DNA from: Algoriphagus aestuarii
GTDB taxonomy: Bacteria > Bacteroidota > Bacteroidia > Cytophagales > Cyclobacteriaceae
DNA: 64,000 nucleotides
Assembly: GCA_017051695.1 (NCBI GenBank)
Contig: JAFIDK010000002.1
Coordinates: 953,333-1,017,332, forward strand
Direction: 5' to 3'
The translations under genes were made by a program, and so were the position numbers. Every line of letters starts with the position of its first letter. Position 1 is the stretch's first letter. The notes beneath the pieces were generated by a model. That model was not told where the DNA came from and did not search any database. It worked only from the letters and a program-made list of their open reading frames with translations. This document shows positions 35,269-45,007 of this stretch, piece by piece.

Positions 35269-36397
35269 TTCCTGCTACTTCCCCTTTTAACCACTCTTTA
35301 ATCAACTTAGATGATTCTCCAGAACCAAATGGATTTTCTTTTACTATCATCTTTTGATAAGAAGTGAATGAATCCAACAATTCCTGAGATTCATTTACAA
35401 TTGAGTTATACGCTGTTCCTATCAATTTAACACAACCAGCATCTACACCTTCCGGACGTTCTGTATTATCACGAAGTAATAAAACCGGTTTTCCAAAACT
35501 AGGGGCTTCTTCCTGCAAGCCTCCTGAATCCGTTAATATGAAGTGGCATCGATTCATTACCGCCAAAAACTCAGGATAAGAAAGAGGAGGTAGTAGCATT
35601 ATATTTGAATTTCCATTACTCAATAATTCTATCATGGTCTTTTTGACAGCAGGATTATGATGTAGAAAAAAAACAAATTGAACTTCTGGATTAGTCTTAG
35701 CAAGTTTCAAAACTGCATTACAAATTTGGATAAGGCCTCCCTCTAAGTTCTCCCGTCGATGAGAAGTGATTAAAATCAATTTCATTTCAGTTTTACTTCC
35801 CCTAAAAAACGGTTCCAATTGTACAGGAAAGATTTCGTCATTCTCAATTTTTTTTCTTGAAAATGCTAAAGCATCCAAAACAGTATTTCCCACAACAAAA
35901 ATATTTTCTGCTGTAACTTTTTCTTCTAGAAGATACTTACGTGAGGTTTCAGATGGACAAAAATGCAAATCTGCTATTTTACTTATAAACTGGCGATTGA
36001 GTTCCTCTGGAAATGGAGAAAACTTATTAAACGTACGAAGTCCCGCTTCTACATGAGCAACTTTAATACCTTTAAAAAAAGCAGCTTGAGCGCCACTTAG
36101 AGCTGTTTGAGTATCACCTTGCACTACAACCCAATTTGGCTTTTCATTGGCATATAATTCTGTCAACTTAATTAATAGCTCCCCAGAAAGGTGACCAAGG
36201 GATTGTCCAGGCTTCATGATATCTAAAGAAATGTCTGGCTGAATGCCAAACCAATCCTCTAACCCTAAAAGCATTTCTCTATGCTGTCCAGTAGATATGA
36301 CACGAATCTCATTGCCATAAACCGCCTTTAATTCTAAAATCAAAACAGCTAGTTTGATCAATTCGGGGCGAGTCCCGTATATAACATCAATTCTCAT
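35261..36397 (-). CDS. wecB: UDP-N-acetylglucosamine 2-epimerase (non-hydrolysing)
   Basis: 378 residues, the usual length for WecB/MnaA. Family motifs: YGTRPELIKLAVLILEL, STGQHREML, VVVQGDTQTALSGAQAAFF, KVAHVEAGLRT, SPFPEELNRQ, LITSHRRENLEG and LTDSGGLQEEAPSFGKPVL. It converts UDP-GlcNAc to UDP-ManNAc in the cytoplasm, supplying ManNAc or a derived sugar for the exported glycan. No UDP-ManNAc dehydrogenase (WecC) is visible in the window. A 197-bp gap separates it from the upstream GT2 gene. Confidence 0.95.
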   Translation of the reverse strand: MRIDVIYGTRPELIKLAVLILELKAVYGNEIRVISTGQHREMLLGLEDWFGIQPDISLDIMKPGQSLGHLSGELLIKLTELYANEKPNWVVVQGDTQTALSGAQAAFFKGIKVAHVEAGLRTFNKFSPFPEELNRQFISKIADLHFCPSETSRKYLLEEKVTAENIFVVGNTVLDALAFSRKKIENDEIFPVQLEPFFRGSKTEMKLILITSHRRENLEGGLIQICNAVLKLAKTNPEVQFVFFLHHNPAVKKTMIELLSNGNSNIMLLPPLSYPEFLAVMNRCHFILTDSGGLQEEAPSFGKPVLLLRDNTERPEGVDAGCVKLIGTAYNSIVNESQELLDSFTSYQKMIVKENPFGSGESSKLIKEWLKGEVAGND

Positions 36398-36594
36398 ACT
36401 TCAAAAAAAGTAGACTTAAAAGTCAAGTTGTAAATAAGGAAAGGTGGTAAATTGTGAAAGAAGTGAGTATTGATACCAAAGTTTTTTCTAGCTAGCTTTA
36501 TTCGAATATTTTTTACCATGATATCTTTCTAGATGTAGTATGGATCAAACCTAAAACTAGATTTAGAGAAGTATATAGCAAATAAAAATTCTAT

Positions 36595-37497
36595 CTATTT
36601 TCTGAATCCAAATCTTCTTAGCCTGAAATAATTGATAGGAAGAGCCATAAATAAAAGCAAATAGACCATGCCATCCTTCCATGAATATTGGAACAACTGC
36701 TGCAATTTGACCAAATAACGCCTAGGTTCCAGGCAAATAGTAGCACATACAAGTTGCCTTCGAATAACAGCTCTCAAAAAATTTGGATTCTCCTCTAAAA
36801 TACCCTGATGCTTGGATTGAAAATAATTTAAATCCTTAAGAAGCAAAGTCCGCCCATATTTTCCATTTCTGGCCTGAGAATCAGTTGTATTACCGAAAAA
36901 CACAAGGCTCTCAGGAATATATTGCTTTCGAAGTCCTTCATTTAAATTTATAATTCGAAGAGCCAAATCCATGTTCTCTGAATATCTCAAAGCAGGATCA
37001 AACCTTCCTGCTTTTTCAAAAACAGACTTGGAAACAATAAATGTCCCAACCAAATTATTGAATTTGTGATCTTCATTATTGATAATAAACTTTTCAAATC
37101 GATTCCAATCAATTTTTTCTTTAGTTTTCTCATCTACCAATGAACCGTAACAATAGGCTATATCATAAGGCTTAACCTCGAAAGTTGATTTGAAACGCGA
37201 TAGCCAATCTGGCGAAAGCCAATCATCACTATCTAGAAAAGCCAAAAACTCCCCATCCGCATGATCAACCCCATAATTTCTAGAAGCGCTAGGGCCAGAA
37301 TTGTTTTTTTTTAAAAGCCTTATTTTATCATTTAGCATTGTGGATAAATAATCTTCTAATTTATCTCCACTTCCATCATCTACGATGAGAAGTTCCCAAT
37401 CTGACACCTTCTGATTTTCAATCGACTTTATCGCCCTTAAAATGGTGTCCTTTGCCTTGTAATAGGGGATAATTATAGATACGAAGGGTCTAATCAC
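36595..37497 (-). CDS. Glycosyltransferase family 2
   Basis: 300 residues: VSIIIPYYKAKDTILRAIKS, ELLIVDDGSGDKLEDYL, SGPSASRNYGVDHADGEFLAFLDSDDW (split here: SASRNYG then FLAFLDSDDWL), the last holding the DxD metal motif, and RYSENMDLALRI. A hydrophobic stretch near the C-terminus (MVYLLLFMALPINYF) may dock to the membrane. Overlaps the upstream GT2 gene by 8 bp. Confidence 0.88.
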   Translation of the reverse strand: MIRPFVSIIIPYYKAKDTILRAIKSIENQKVSDWELLIVDDGSGDKLEDYLSTMLNDKIRLLKKNNSGPSASRNYGVDHADGEFLAFLDSDDWLSPDWLSRFKSTFEVKPYDIAYCYGSLVDEKTKEKIDWNRFEKFIINNEDHKFNNLVGTFIVSKSVFEKAGRFDPALRYSENMDLALRIINLNEGLRKQYIPESLVFFGNTTDSQARNGKYGRTLLLKDLNYFQSKHQGILEENPNFLRAVIRRQLVCATICLEPRRYLVKLQQLFQYSWKDGMVYLLLFMALPINYFRLRRFGFRK

Positions 37498-38479
37498 TTT
37501 TTAAAGGGAATTTCTCTAGTAGATACTCGAAGTGATGAATAGACCGATTATGATTTTGGAGAAAGGATTTCACTTTGGTTTTAGTTTCGATTAGTTGAAC
37601 TGAATTTTTTCTCGACGGACGAAAAAAAGATCGGTATTGACATAAAAACACCCCCTTAATTGCAAACCAAAATTGTCTATAATTTTGCTTCCGAAGCTTT
37701 TTAATCGACGGTGAATTCTCAAAAAAGATTTTGTAGGAATTAAGCAAGGGAAAAGAGGATGCAATCCCTTTTTTCAGTTTGAGATAATAGGCCCAATCGA
37801 GGCGAGGACTTGTTATAAAGTGCTTAAAAGACAAACTTTCTTCGTACCACAAATCAAATCCTAAAAGCTGTACCAAAAAACATAATTCCACATCTCCCCC
37901 ACTAGCCAATTCTTTACCTTTCCGATCACTTAGAACCATGTTTAAATTAGAATCATGAATTGTATCTAAAGCTTCTTTTAGAAAGAAACATGCAGCTCCA
38001 TAATGTGCAGATCCTAATTTCTGCTTTCCCGACTTCTTGGAATTATTTCCCACTGCATAGCTATGAGAAAATTCATCGAACCAAATGGGAAACTCTTTTT
38101 CAGATACAGGGCTTCCGTTACCGCCTAATACTCCAATATTAGGGTTATTCTTGAATATGGAATATGCAATTTCCAAATAATCTGAGGCCAGCCAATTATC
38201 ATCATCACAAAATAATACGATAGAATAATTTGCATTTCTCCAACCAGTCTGCCTTGCATATGTTAGCCCTGCTTTTGGTTCAGAAATTACGCGTCCAGCC
38301 ACGTGTAAATTCGATTCTAAAAACCTGCTAACCAATTCCGAGCTACCATCGTCAGAGCAATTATCAACTAGAATTAATTCCCAGTCTCCCGCAAAATTAA
38401 GCGAGGAAATAGCCGAAAGTGTTTGAGGCAATCTCGAATAGCCGTTATGAGTACAAAGGACTATACTAATTCCGGTCAC
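37490..38479 (-). CDS. Glycosyltransferase family 2
   Basis: 329 residues: ISIVLCTHNGYSRLPQTLSA, ELILVDNCSDDGSSEL, GLTYARQTGWRNANYSIV, LFCDDDNWLASDYL (DxD), then a middle region with GVLGGNGSPVSEKEFP and AACFFLKEAL, and SGGDVELCFLVQLLGF in the acceptor part. This is the long GT2 type frequent in Bacteroidota glycan loci. ATGA overlap with the gene downstream. Confidence 0.88.
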   Translation of the reverse strand: MTGISIVLCTHNGYSRLPQTLSAISSLNFAGDWELILVDNCSDDGSSELVSRFLESNLHVAGRVISEPKAGLTYARQTGWRNANYSIVLFCDDDNWLASDYLEIAYSIFKNNPNIGVLGGNGSPVSEKEFPIWFDEFSHSYAVGNNSKKSGKQKLGSAHYGAACFFLKEALDTIHDSNLNMVLSDRKGKELASGGDVELCFLVQLLGFDLWYEESLSFKHFITSPRLDWAYYLKLKKGIASSFPLLNSYKIFFENSPSIKKLRKQNYRQFWFAIKGVFLCQYRSFFRPSRKNSVQLIETKTKVKSFLQNHNRSIHHFEYLLEKFPLKSD

Positions 38480-39294
38480 CTAAATCCATCTTTTAAAATA
38501 AGGTAAATCAAACCCAATTGATACTTAGAGTAATACCTTAAGAATCTTACGAAATCGACTGGAGCAAGTCTCCTTGCTGCAATCCTAAAAGCGATATTTC
38601 TAGATCTCAGACGGCTTAGTTTATACTTTAAGGTATTTCCAGCAGAGACCTTAACTCCAACTGGTTCAGTTTCTTTATGATGATTTATAGACAATATTTT
38701 CGGTATAAATCCTACAGTCGGCTGGTAGAATAATATTGATAAAAAAAAACAATAATCCTGTCCGTTTAAAAGCTCAGGGGTAAACTGTAAGCCTTTTGAA
38801 ACCAAATAACTTCTATTGATCATGGCTGCATTAATTGGCCAGGTCACTTTTTTAGTCAAAAAATCTAAAAGTAGTTTTTCAGAACATATGGAATCACTAA
38901 TTACTTCTGACTGATTATATTCATAATAAACTTTTGAATATGAGACTGTCATATGAACAGGAGATTTTGCTTCCGCAGCACTCAAATGACCTTCAATCAT
39001 ATCAACACATAATTCATCATCAGAGTCCAAAAATATTACCCACTCCCCTGAGGAATTCAATAAACCGTGATTTCTAGCATTATTGGCTCCCTTGGACGTG
39101 TTTTTAATGTATTTTATTTTTGGGTTAGTTTTAGTATACTCAAAAACTAAACTTGCTGTTGAATCGGTACTGAAATCATCTATTACAAGTAATTCCCAAT
39201 TCTTATAGGTTTGATTCTCTACCGATCTGATCGCATTCTCTAAGGCTACAACCCGGTTAAATGTGGGAATAATGATAGAAATAAGGTCTTTCAA
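38476..39294 (-). CDS. Glycosyltransferase family 2
   Basis: 272 residues: LISIIIPTFNRVVALENAIR, ELLVIDDFSTDSTASLV, SKGANNARNHGLLNSSGEWV, IFLDSDDELCVDMIEG (DxD). The C-terminal part is basic (KLSRLRSRNIAFRIAARRL). Located 1 bp after the GT8-like gene and in the same unit. Confidence 0.88.
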   Translation of the reverse strand: MKDLISIIIPTFNRVVALENAIRSVENQTYKNWELLVIDDFSTDSTASLVFEYTKTNPKIKYIKNTSKGANNARNHGLLNSSGEWVIFLDSDDELCVDMIEGHLSAAEAKSPVHMTVSYSKVYYEYNQSEVISDSICSEKLLLDFLTKKVTWPINAAMINRSYLVSKGLQFTPELLNGQDYCFFLSILFYQPTVGFIPKILSINHHKETEPVGVKVSAGNTLKYKLSRLRSRNIAFRIAARRLAPVDFVRFLRYYSKYQLGLIYLILKDGFR

Positions 39295-39295
39295 A

Positions 39296-40270
39296 TTATA
39301 TCCTATTGAGAAGCCATTTTAGCTTTTTTTTCAATACTGCTCGTTTTGTTTCTTTTTGTTCAAAAAATTTCAATTTGGGTTTTAGCTTATTTAAAAACTC
39401 ATACTTGTTCTTCACCAAAGATGCTTTGTATTCCGAACCTAACCTTTTCAACTCAGGTCGAGATGCATAAGAAAATTGAGGCTCACCAGACCTGCCAGTT
39501 ATAAATTCACTATCAAGCTTGAAACCACTAAAATGAAAAAAGTACAACATTTGATCAGGGTTATTTACAGCAAATGAATCTCCAAAATCAAGTAGTTTCC
39601 TTTCTGCGAAATTCCACCATGCCATGTTATATCCGGGATGTTTCAAGATAAAAACTTCATCAAATAGCAAAGGAGCCAAATCCATCCACTTTTGATCAAC
39701 AAAAATCCCACGTGGTTTATCTATCAAACAGTGTGTAGTCAATCGTTCCTTCCACCATTTCACAAGCTTCATGCTTTGCTCAGAGTATTTCAGGGCAATA
39801 AACCCTAGATTAAACATTCCATGTCTCAAAGCAACCAATTCATCTAGGGAGGTCTTTTCAGTCACCTTGCTAAACATCGGTGTCAATACAACACTATTCA
39901 ACTCCAAAGCTGAAAAGACATGATCCAAGGGTCTATAGACAACGATATCAGGATCCAAATATACAATCTGATGTTCCTCACCATAATGACGCCACAAGTA
40001 TTCAATATAAAAGGGCTTAACGGAAGTATTAAACTCGATTACATTATACCGAGCAAGCATCTCTTTAAACTCGGGGTATCCTATCTCATCGAAACCAGTG
40101 ATTTGCATCCCCTCAAAAGAGGAATAGTCTATAGAATCATCACGATAATCAACCAAACCAACCAAAAAGACTGAATCTGGATAATTTGCTAATACTGAGT
40201 TTCCGAGCGATTTAGCTTGCGCTAAATAGTTATTTGAGCACAGTGTAAAAAATACAGGGGATGGAATCAA
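39296..40270 (-). CDS. GT8-like glycosyltransferase
   Basis: 324 residues. FFTLCSNNYLAQAKSLGNSV opens the nucleotide-sugar half, HQIVYLDPDIVVYRPL carries a DxD (DPD) metal motif, HGMFNLGFIALKYSEQ and DQKWMDLAPLLFDEVFI follow, and HFSGFKLDSE supplies a late His. The pattern matches the capsule-associated GT8/nucleotide-diphosphosugar transferase group. Coupled by ATGA overlaps on both sides. Confidence 0.78.
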   Translation of the reverse strand: MIPSPVFFTLCSNNYLAQAKSLGNSVLANYPDSVFLVGLVDYRDDSIDYSSFEGMQITGFDEIGYPEFKEMLARYNVIEFNTSVKPFYIEYLWRHYGEEHQIVYLDPDIVVYRPLDHVFSALELNSVVLTPMFSKVTEKTSLDELVALRHGMFNLGFIALKYSEQSMKLVKWWKERLTTHCLIDKPRGIFVDQKWMDLAPLLFDEVFILKHPGYNMAWWNFAERKLLDFGDSFAVNNPDQMLYFFHFSGFKLDSEFITGRSGEPQFSYASRPELKRLGSEYKASLVKNKYEFLNKLKPKLKFFEQKETKRAVLKKKLKWLLNRI

Positions 40271-41256
40271 CTCTTTAATCGTTTTTTTAAATACTTAATA
40301 AAACTGGTATAGATACTGGATCTAGCCTTGGTTCGGTTTTCGATCCGCATTCTAGCCAAACCAAAACCTCTTCTGTATGCATTCTCAGGATTTTGCCTAA
40401 AAATTGAACACAAAAAATCCTCTAATTTATTTGCGAAAATCTTGGAATGGCCTTCATCCAAAAACAAGGGTTCATTGAGGTAGCTTAAATAAAGTTCTTC
40501 ATTAGAATCTAATTCAAGAATGTGCTCAATGCTTTGCTTCATATTACTTTCATCGACCCAAATGACAGCTTTTGGGTTAATACCACTTTTCCCTTCTTTA
40601 AGTGTCCCAAAAGCATCTGGATCTCCCCAATAGATAGGAACGGTATTGGCTGCATAAGCCTGTATCAACTTTTCAGTGAGATAGCCACTGGTCGAAGAGT
40701 TTTCAAAACAAAGTGAAAATTTGTATTCTGATTGCCAGGATAATTTATCAGCAACCTTTCCACCCACATTATTCATAAATCCACCACCACTATCCACTTT
40801 TTTGTATTTAGATAATTCTTTAAAGAATCGAACTCTAAATTCAGAGGCTGCGCCATTACTAACCAGAAAACTGCAAAATTTCCTATTTACTAAACTATTC
40901 GAATCAATTTTTGGAATAACATGAATTCGATCTTCTGCCATACGAGTAGCACCCGAATAAAGCAGGTAAAGAGGAAACCTTATATATCTATCTTGGAAAT
41001 TCAAATGATCAAAACCAATTCCATAATCTGAAATATTGAAATCTATCCGTACATTTTCAGCTGCAAAAGCAATCCTAACACAATCGTACTTCAAAACATC
41101 AACAAGATGGGCTTCATGAAAAACGAAGCTTGGGGCGACTTCATCTATAATTAATTCATTTCTATCTTTTAAAAAGATTAGAAAAAAATCAGAATACCAT
41201 TTTCTTTGATCTGCCTTTCTAAAGAAAAAGTTTACTCTTTTTTGTTCTTTCATCAA
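40267..41256 (-). CDS. GT10 alpha-1,3/4-fucosyltransferase-type
   Basis: 329 residues. The C-terminal half has the GT10 signature FSLCFENSSTSGYLTEKL followed by AANTVPIYWGDPDAFG and FINPKAVIWVDE-like text (INPKAVIWV), which form the GDP-fucose site. The N-terminal half is divergent, as usual. It should transfer fucose, possibly giving Lewis-like side groups. No GDP-fucose synthesis genes (gmd/fcl) are in the window, so these would have to be elsewhere. Confidence 0.85.
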   Translation of the reverse strand: MMKEQKRVNFFFRKADQRKWYSDFFLIFLKDRNELIIDEVAPSFVFHEAHLVDVLKYDCVRIAFAAENVRIDFNISDYGIGFDHLNFQDRYIRFPLYLLYSGATRMAEDRIHVIPKIDSNSLVNRKFCSFLVSNGAASEFRVRFFKELSKYKKVDSGGGFMNNVGGKVADKLSWQSEYKFSLCFENSSTSGYLTEKLIQAYAANTVPIYWGDPDAFGTLKEGKSGINPKAVIWVDESNMKQSIEHILELDSNEELYLSYLNEPLFLDEGHSKIFANKLEDFLCSIFRQNPENAYRRGFGLARMRIENRTKARSSIYTSFIKYLKKRLKS

Positions 41257-42302
41257 AAGTTAGATCTAATAGGATGCCTACCTATTTGTACTTTATCCAA
41301 AATATAATAATCAGGAAATGATTTGAAAATTCTTCTAGAATGCCATGATTTTAGTCTTATCCGATTATTTAATTTAAAAAGAATAGCCTTCATAAATCCA
41401 TAAGCAACATAAAATGGAGAAAGCCCATAGCGTTGTGAATAAATAATCCATTTATTCTTGAATTCATCAAATTTTCCATGCTTAATCCAAAGCTGAAGAA
41501 TAAGGTAATATTGGAAAGAAAAAAGTGAAAAGTTCTCTGATGGAGTTAATGCCTTCCCTAATCTTTGGGCAAAGTCATACATTTCTTCCAAAAATTCGAT
41601 TCTTTCTACTAATACTTCATAGTTGCCAGTAAACGGAGTAGACCTGCTTAAGGAAGTAGGATCCCCATTTCGAATAAATACATCTGGCTCTTGAGCAAAG
41701 TCGATTAAATAGGAACTTGATGAAAGTAAAGCTTTTAAATGTAATTCATAATCTTGCCAGAATTTCCTATTTGCTGTTAAACCGTTCAGACCCTTTAAAA
41801 ATCCTGTCTTATAAATGCATCCCGATGTTTGCCATAAAACGTCCATACGGAGAAACCTACTAAGAATTGATTCATTTCCATTTGGAAAGTTCCAATAAAA
41901 TTGGGCATCATAAACCTCCTTTTCAAATAAAGCAGTTGAAAAGGCTAAAAAATCCAAATTCCTGTTTTTCCGAATTTGCCCCATCCGATTATATAAGCAA
42001 TAATCTGCTAATACATCATCTGAATCCAAAAAAATACAATATTCACCTTTGGCTATTTTTAAGGAATAATTTCTACAAACATTCCCCCCCTTAGCAAGAA
42101 AGTCCGGCCTTTTAATAATCTTAAACCTTTGATCTTTCTCTGCGTACTCCTTCAAAATCTCCCAAGAATCATCTGTACTGTGGTCGTCAACCACAATACA
42201 TTCCCAGTTTGAATAAGTCTGAGCTGATACAGAATCCAGACACTCTCTGAGGTAAGGAGCTTTGTTATAATTTGGTATAAGGATTGAAACTACATCAGCC
42301 AC
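41253..42302 (-). CDS. Glycosyltransferase family 2
   Basis: 349 residues: VSILIPNYNKAPYLRECLDS, ECIVVDDHSTDDSWEIL, GGNVCRNYSLKIAKGEYCIF, LDSDDVLADYCLYNR (DxD) and FWQDYELHLKALL. The C-terminal part after residue 240 is helical and may mediate protein contacts. ATGA overlap with the GT10 gene and an 8-bp overlap with the upstream GT4 gene. Confidence 0.88.
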   Translation of the reverse strand: MADVVSILIPNYNKAPYLRECLDSVSAQTYSNWECIVVDDHSTDDSWEILKEYAEKDQRFKIIKRPDFLAKGGNVCRNYSLKIAKGEYCIFLDSDDVLADYCLYNRMGQIRKNRNLDFLAFSTALFEKEVYDAQFYWNFPNGNESILSRFLRMDVLWQTSGCIYKTGFLKGLNGLTANRKFWQDYELHLKALLSSSSYLIDFAQEPDVFIRNGDPTSLSRSTPFTGNYEVLVERIEFLEEMYDFAQRLGKALTPSENFSLFSFQYYLILQLWIKHGKFDEFKNKWIIYSQRYGLSPFYVAYGFMKAILFKLNNRIRLKSWHSRRIFKSFPDYYILDKVQIGRHPIRSNF

Positions 42303-43407
42303 AAACTACAGTTTCTTTTATTAGATTATTTATTCTTTCATGGTATTCCTGTGGATTAAAATTTTTCAAAAGATATTCTTTGCCTTTTTGACCAAATTCA
42401 CGAGCTAAATCTCTATCGTGAGCTATATTTATTAACCTCTGTGACATTGAATTAATATCCCCTTCTTCCACCAAAAATCCATTGACCCCATCCATAACCA
42501 CTTCCGGTATTCCAGCATGCAGCGTGCTTATAACAGGAAGCCCAGCTGCCAAAGCCTCCAAAATTGCGACTGGAGTACCCTCTTTATCCCCATTTGATGC
42601 TTGCTTACTATGTTGAATTAAACAAAATGATTTACTCATTTCTTGAGCGATCTCTTCGGGTGATAAAACCCCAGTAAAATTCACTTCAATTATACCAAGA
42701 GACTTACATAGATCCTGACAAACTGGTAATAAAGCTCCAACACCAACAAACTTCAACTTAAGTTCTGGGCATATTGCTTTTGCTTTTTTAAAGGCTAACA
42801 AGGTTAAGTAAGGAGCTTTTTTTTCCACAAACCTACCAATTGCCAACACCTGATTACTATGATAGTTTGGAGTGATTTCGAAGAATAAATGCTTTGGCGA
42901 ATAAGTCATTTTTACTAGTTTTCCCTCTGGAGCACCTAAGGATAACAAATCCAATTTCATCTCATCTGACACTACAATAATCGCCTTAGCAATAGAAAAC
43001 ATTTTTATATAGTCCTCTTTATATTTATTGAGCACATCATAAATTGAAGCATCAAATCCATGAAAATGCACAATTAGGGGGATATTTAAATTTAGTGCCA
43101 TAGGAGCCAATAAAGCTCCAGAAGGACCATAATTCGCAAAAATAAGATTGATCCGTTGAACTTTGAGATACTTAATCAGGTAAAATTCTCTCAAAGGTCT
43201 TTTGATAATTCCTACTCTATGCTTAATCAAATCAAGCAGTGGAGGTGTCTTATAACTCTGGAGATTTTTATCTTCTGAAACACAGGGGAACATATCACCA
43301 TAACAATGAAAAATTTCTGCTTGAAGACTATTCTTTAGATTTTGAATAAATGTTTCTGAATATGCATTGATATCAGTTGAAGTAAAACAAACTCTTATTT
43401 TTTCCAT
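42295..43407 (-). CDS. Glycosyltransferase family 4
   Basis: 370 residues, GT-B fold: RVCFTSTDINAYSETFIQNL, IVHFHGFDASIYDVL, IVVSDEMKLDLLSLG, LAIGRFVEKKAPYLTLLAFK, KFVGVGALLPV, NGDKEGTPVAILEALAAGLP (EX7E), and GVNGFLVEEGDINSMSQRL. This colanic-acid-type (WcaL-like) GT4 pattern is common for exported glycans. It overlaps the methyltransferase gene by 13 bp. Confidence 0.9.
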   Translation of the reverse strand: MEKIRVCFTSTDINAYSETFIQNLKNSLQAEIFHCYGDMFPCVSEDKNLQSYKTPPLLDLIKHRVGIIKRPLREFYLIKYLKVQRINLIFANYGPSGALLAPMALNLNIPLIVHFHGFDASIYDVLNKYKEDYIKMFSIAKAIIVVSDEMKLDLLSLGAPEGKLVKMTYSPKHLFFEITPNYHSNQVLAIGRFVEKKAPYLTLLAFKKAKAICPELKLKFVGVGALLPVCQDLCKSLGIIEVNFTGVLSPEEIAQEMSKSFCLIQHSKQASNGDKEGTPVAILEALAAGLPVISTLHAGIPEVVMDGVNGFLVEEGDINSMSQRLINIAHDRDLAREFGQKGKEYLLKNFNPQEYHERINNLIKETVVCG

Positions 43408-44096
43408 GCAACTACACCTATACTTGTCATAAGATTTTGCTCACTTGTTTCGTCCAAAACTCTGTCCTTTTTAAGCAAATATTGAATAAGAGGCTTAATA
43501 ATATAAAAAAGTCGCTTTTGGTTTACCTTACTCATTTTTCTGCGCTTCAGCCAAAGACCAAGGACTTGTGCTAAAGACGCATCCCATCCTCCCAAACATG
43601 TAATCTCAATGTCTTCAAAACCAGCCTTTGCCAATAAATGCTTTAACCCAAAAGGAGTGTATCTATAGAAATCATAAGGAGTTTCATGAGTAGGCCAGAT
43701 AAAAGGGACAGTCAATACTAGTGGCGACTCAGGCTTTAGTATTCTAAATATTTCTGAAAAAGTAATTGAAGGATCCGGACAATGCTCTAATACTTCTGTA
43801 GCCATCGCAGAATCATATGTTGAAGCATCAAATGGAAACGTAACTCCATCCCAAAAAAAATCAGGCTTTACACCTACTTTATATTCATGGCCTCCAATCA
43901 AATCTATGCCCGCATAAGAGGTGACATTAGATCCTGACAAAACAGTTGATTGATAAGGTTTTTCTCCACATCCAATGTCTAAAAACTTCCCTCTTAGGAT
44001 TTCCTTTTTAGAATCAATAAACCTAAAAACTGAACTCTTGATATAGAATCTATCAATATTCTCAAAAGTGATTTTTTGAGGATTAAAGTCGATCAT
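43395..44096 (-). CDS. Class I SAM-dependent methyltransferase
   Basis: 233 residues: GKFLDIGCGEKPYQ (motif I), MATEVLEHCPDPSITFSEIF and RILKPESPLVLTVPFIWP (post-III), then TPYDFYRYTPFGLKHLLAKA, a stretch typical of Methyltransf_11-type glycan-locus enzymes. It may methylate a terminal sugar. ATGA overlap with the upstream methyltransferase gene. Confidence 0.82.
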   Translation of the reverse strand: MIDFNPQKITFENIDRFYIKSSVFRFIDSKKEILRGKFLDIGCGEKPYQSTVLSGSNVTSYAGIDLIGGHEYKVGVKPDFFWDGVTFPFDASTYDSAMATEVLEHCPDPSITFSEIFRILKPESPLVLTVPFIWPTHETPYDFYRYTPFGLKHLLAKAGFEDIEITCLGGWDASLAQVLGLWLKRRKMSKVNQKRLFYIIKPLIQYLLKKDRVLDETSEQNLMTSIGVVAWKK

Positions 44097-45007
44097 TTCT
44101 TCTCTAAAACAACAAATAAATTCCTGCCTTCTAAGAATCTATTTCTAAACAAAGCAGATAGCCTTGGTCTCAATTTCAATGGAGACAAATTATAAAGTAT
44201 TTTCAATAGACCATACTTCACATTAAACTTAAGCAAGTTTTTAATGTTTGAACTTTCAAACAACTTGATTAATTCTTCATCACTTAATCTTTCTGTCTGA
44301 CATTCAATAAGTTTAAAACCAAATTCTTCTCCTACTAATTTAACAGACTTCTTATCCCAAAGTCCCATATGGTGAGGAGGAAGATTTAAAGTATGATATT
44401 TATCACTGACATATAAATAAGGATTCGAATTTGGCACTGAGAAAATTATTTTCCCATTTGTTTCCAATAACTCAGATGCTTTTTTAAAAAACAAAGCTAT
44501 ATCCCACATATGTTCTAACACTTGAAACAAAGCAATAACATCAAATCTGCCCAGTTCCCTATTAACAGAAAAAAAGTCTTTTTTAACAACATTCAATCCA
44601 TGGCTAATACCATCATCAGCCTCCACTTGATTAAGCTCTAAACCAGTGCTTATCGTCTGCTTCTTTGCTAATTGTTTAAGGAAGTATGAATTACCAGAAC
44701 CTATTTCAAGCCATTTTTCATGTTTTTTAGCATATTTAAGAGCTACTTTGTGCTCCCATCTGCTATGGTAATAGTTATTTTTGTTACTACTTAAATCCTG
44801 ATAAAATTCCCCATCACCAATTACAGAAAATGGATAATAAAACCTATACTTAGTTTTTGTACACTTATAAACTTTAACAGAATCTACACCTTCAAAATAC
44901 TTACCAACATCCTGATTAAACTGACTCTTATATTGATCTATTATTCTTTTTACACTAAAGGAATCCTCACAATCAAATTTGTACTCTCTATTTATAGGGT
45001 TATACAT
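44093..45007 (-). CDS. Class I SAM-dependent methyltransferase (larger)
   Basis: 304 residues from the ATG at 45007, which overlaps the Wzt stop as TAATG and is preferred over earlier in-frame ATGs at 45058 and 45019. Motifs: KWLEIGSGNSYFLKQLAKK (motif I), DVIALFQVLEHMWDIALFFK, and NGKIIFSVPNSNPYLYV with NLPPHHMGLW. The C-terminal part (about 230-304) is basic and may bind the substrate or membrane. Its place directly behind Wzt fits chain-terminating methylation that the Wzt C-domain could recognise, as known for some ABC-exported O-antigens. Confidence 0.82.
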   Translation of the reverse strand: MYNPINREYKFDCEDSFSVKRIIDQYKSQFNQDVGKYFEGVDSVKVYKCTKTKYRFYYPFSVIGDGEFYQDLSSNKNNYYHSRWEHKVALKYAKKHEKWLEIGSGNSYFLKQLAKKQTISTGLELNQVEADDGISHGLNVVKKDFFSVNRELGRFDVIALFQVLEHMWDIALFFKKASELLETNGKIIFSVPNSNPYLYVSDKYHTLNLPPHHMGLWDKKSVKLVGEEFGFKLIECQTERLSDEELIKLFESSNIKNLLKFNVKYGLLKILYNLSPLKLRPRLSALFRNRFLEGRNLFVVLEKK

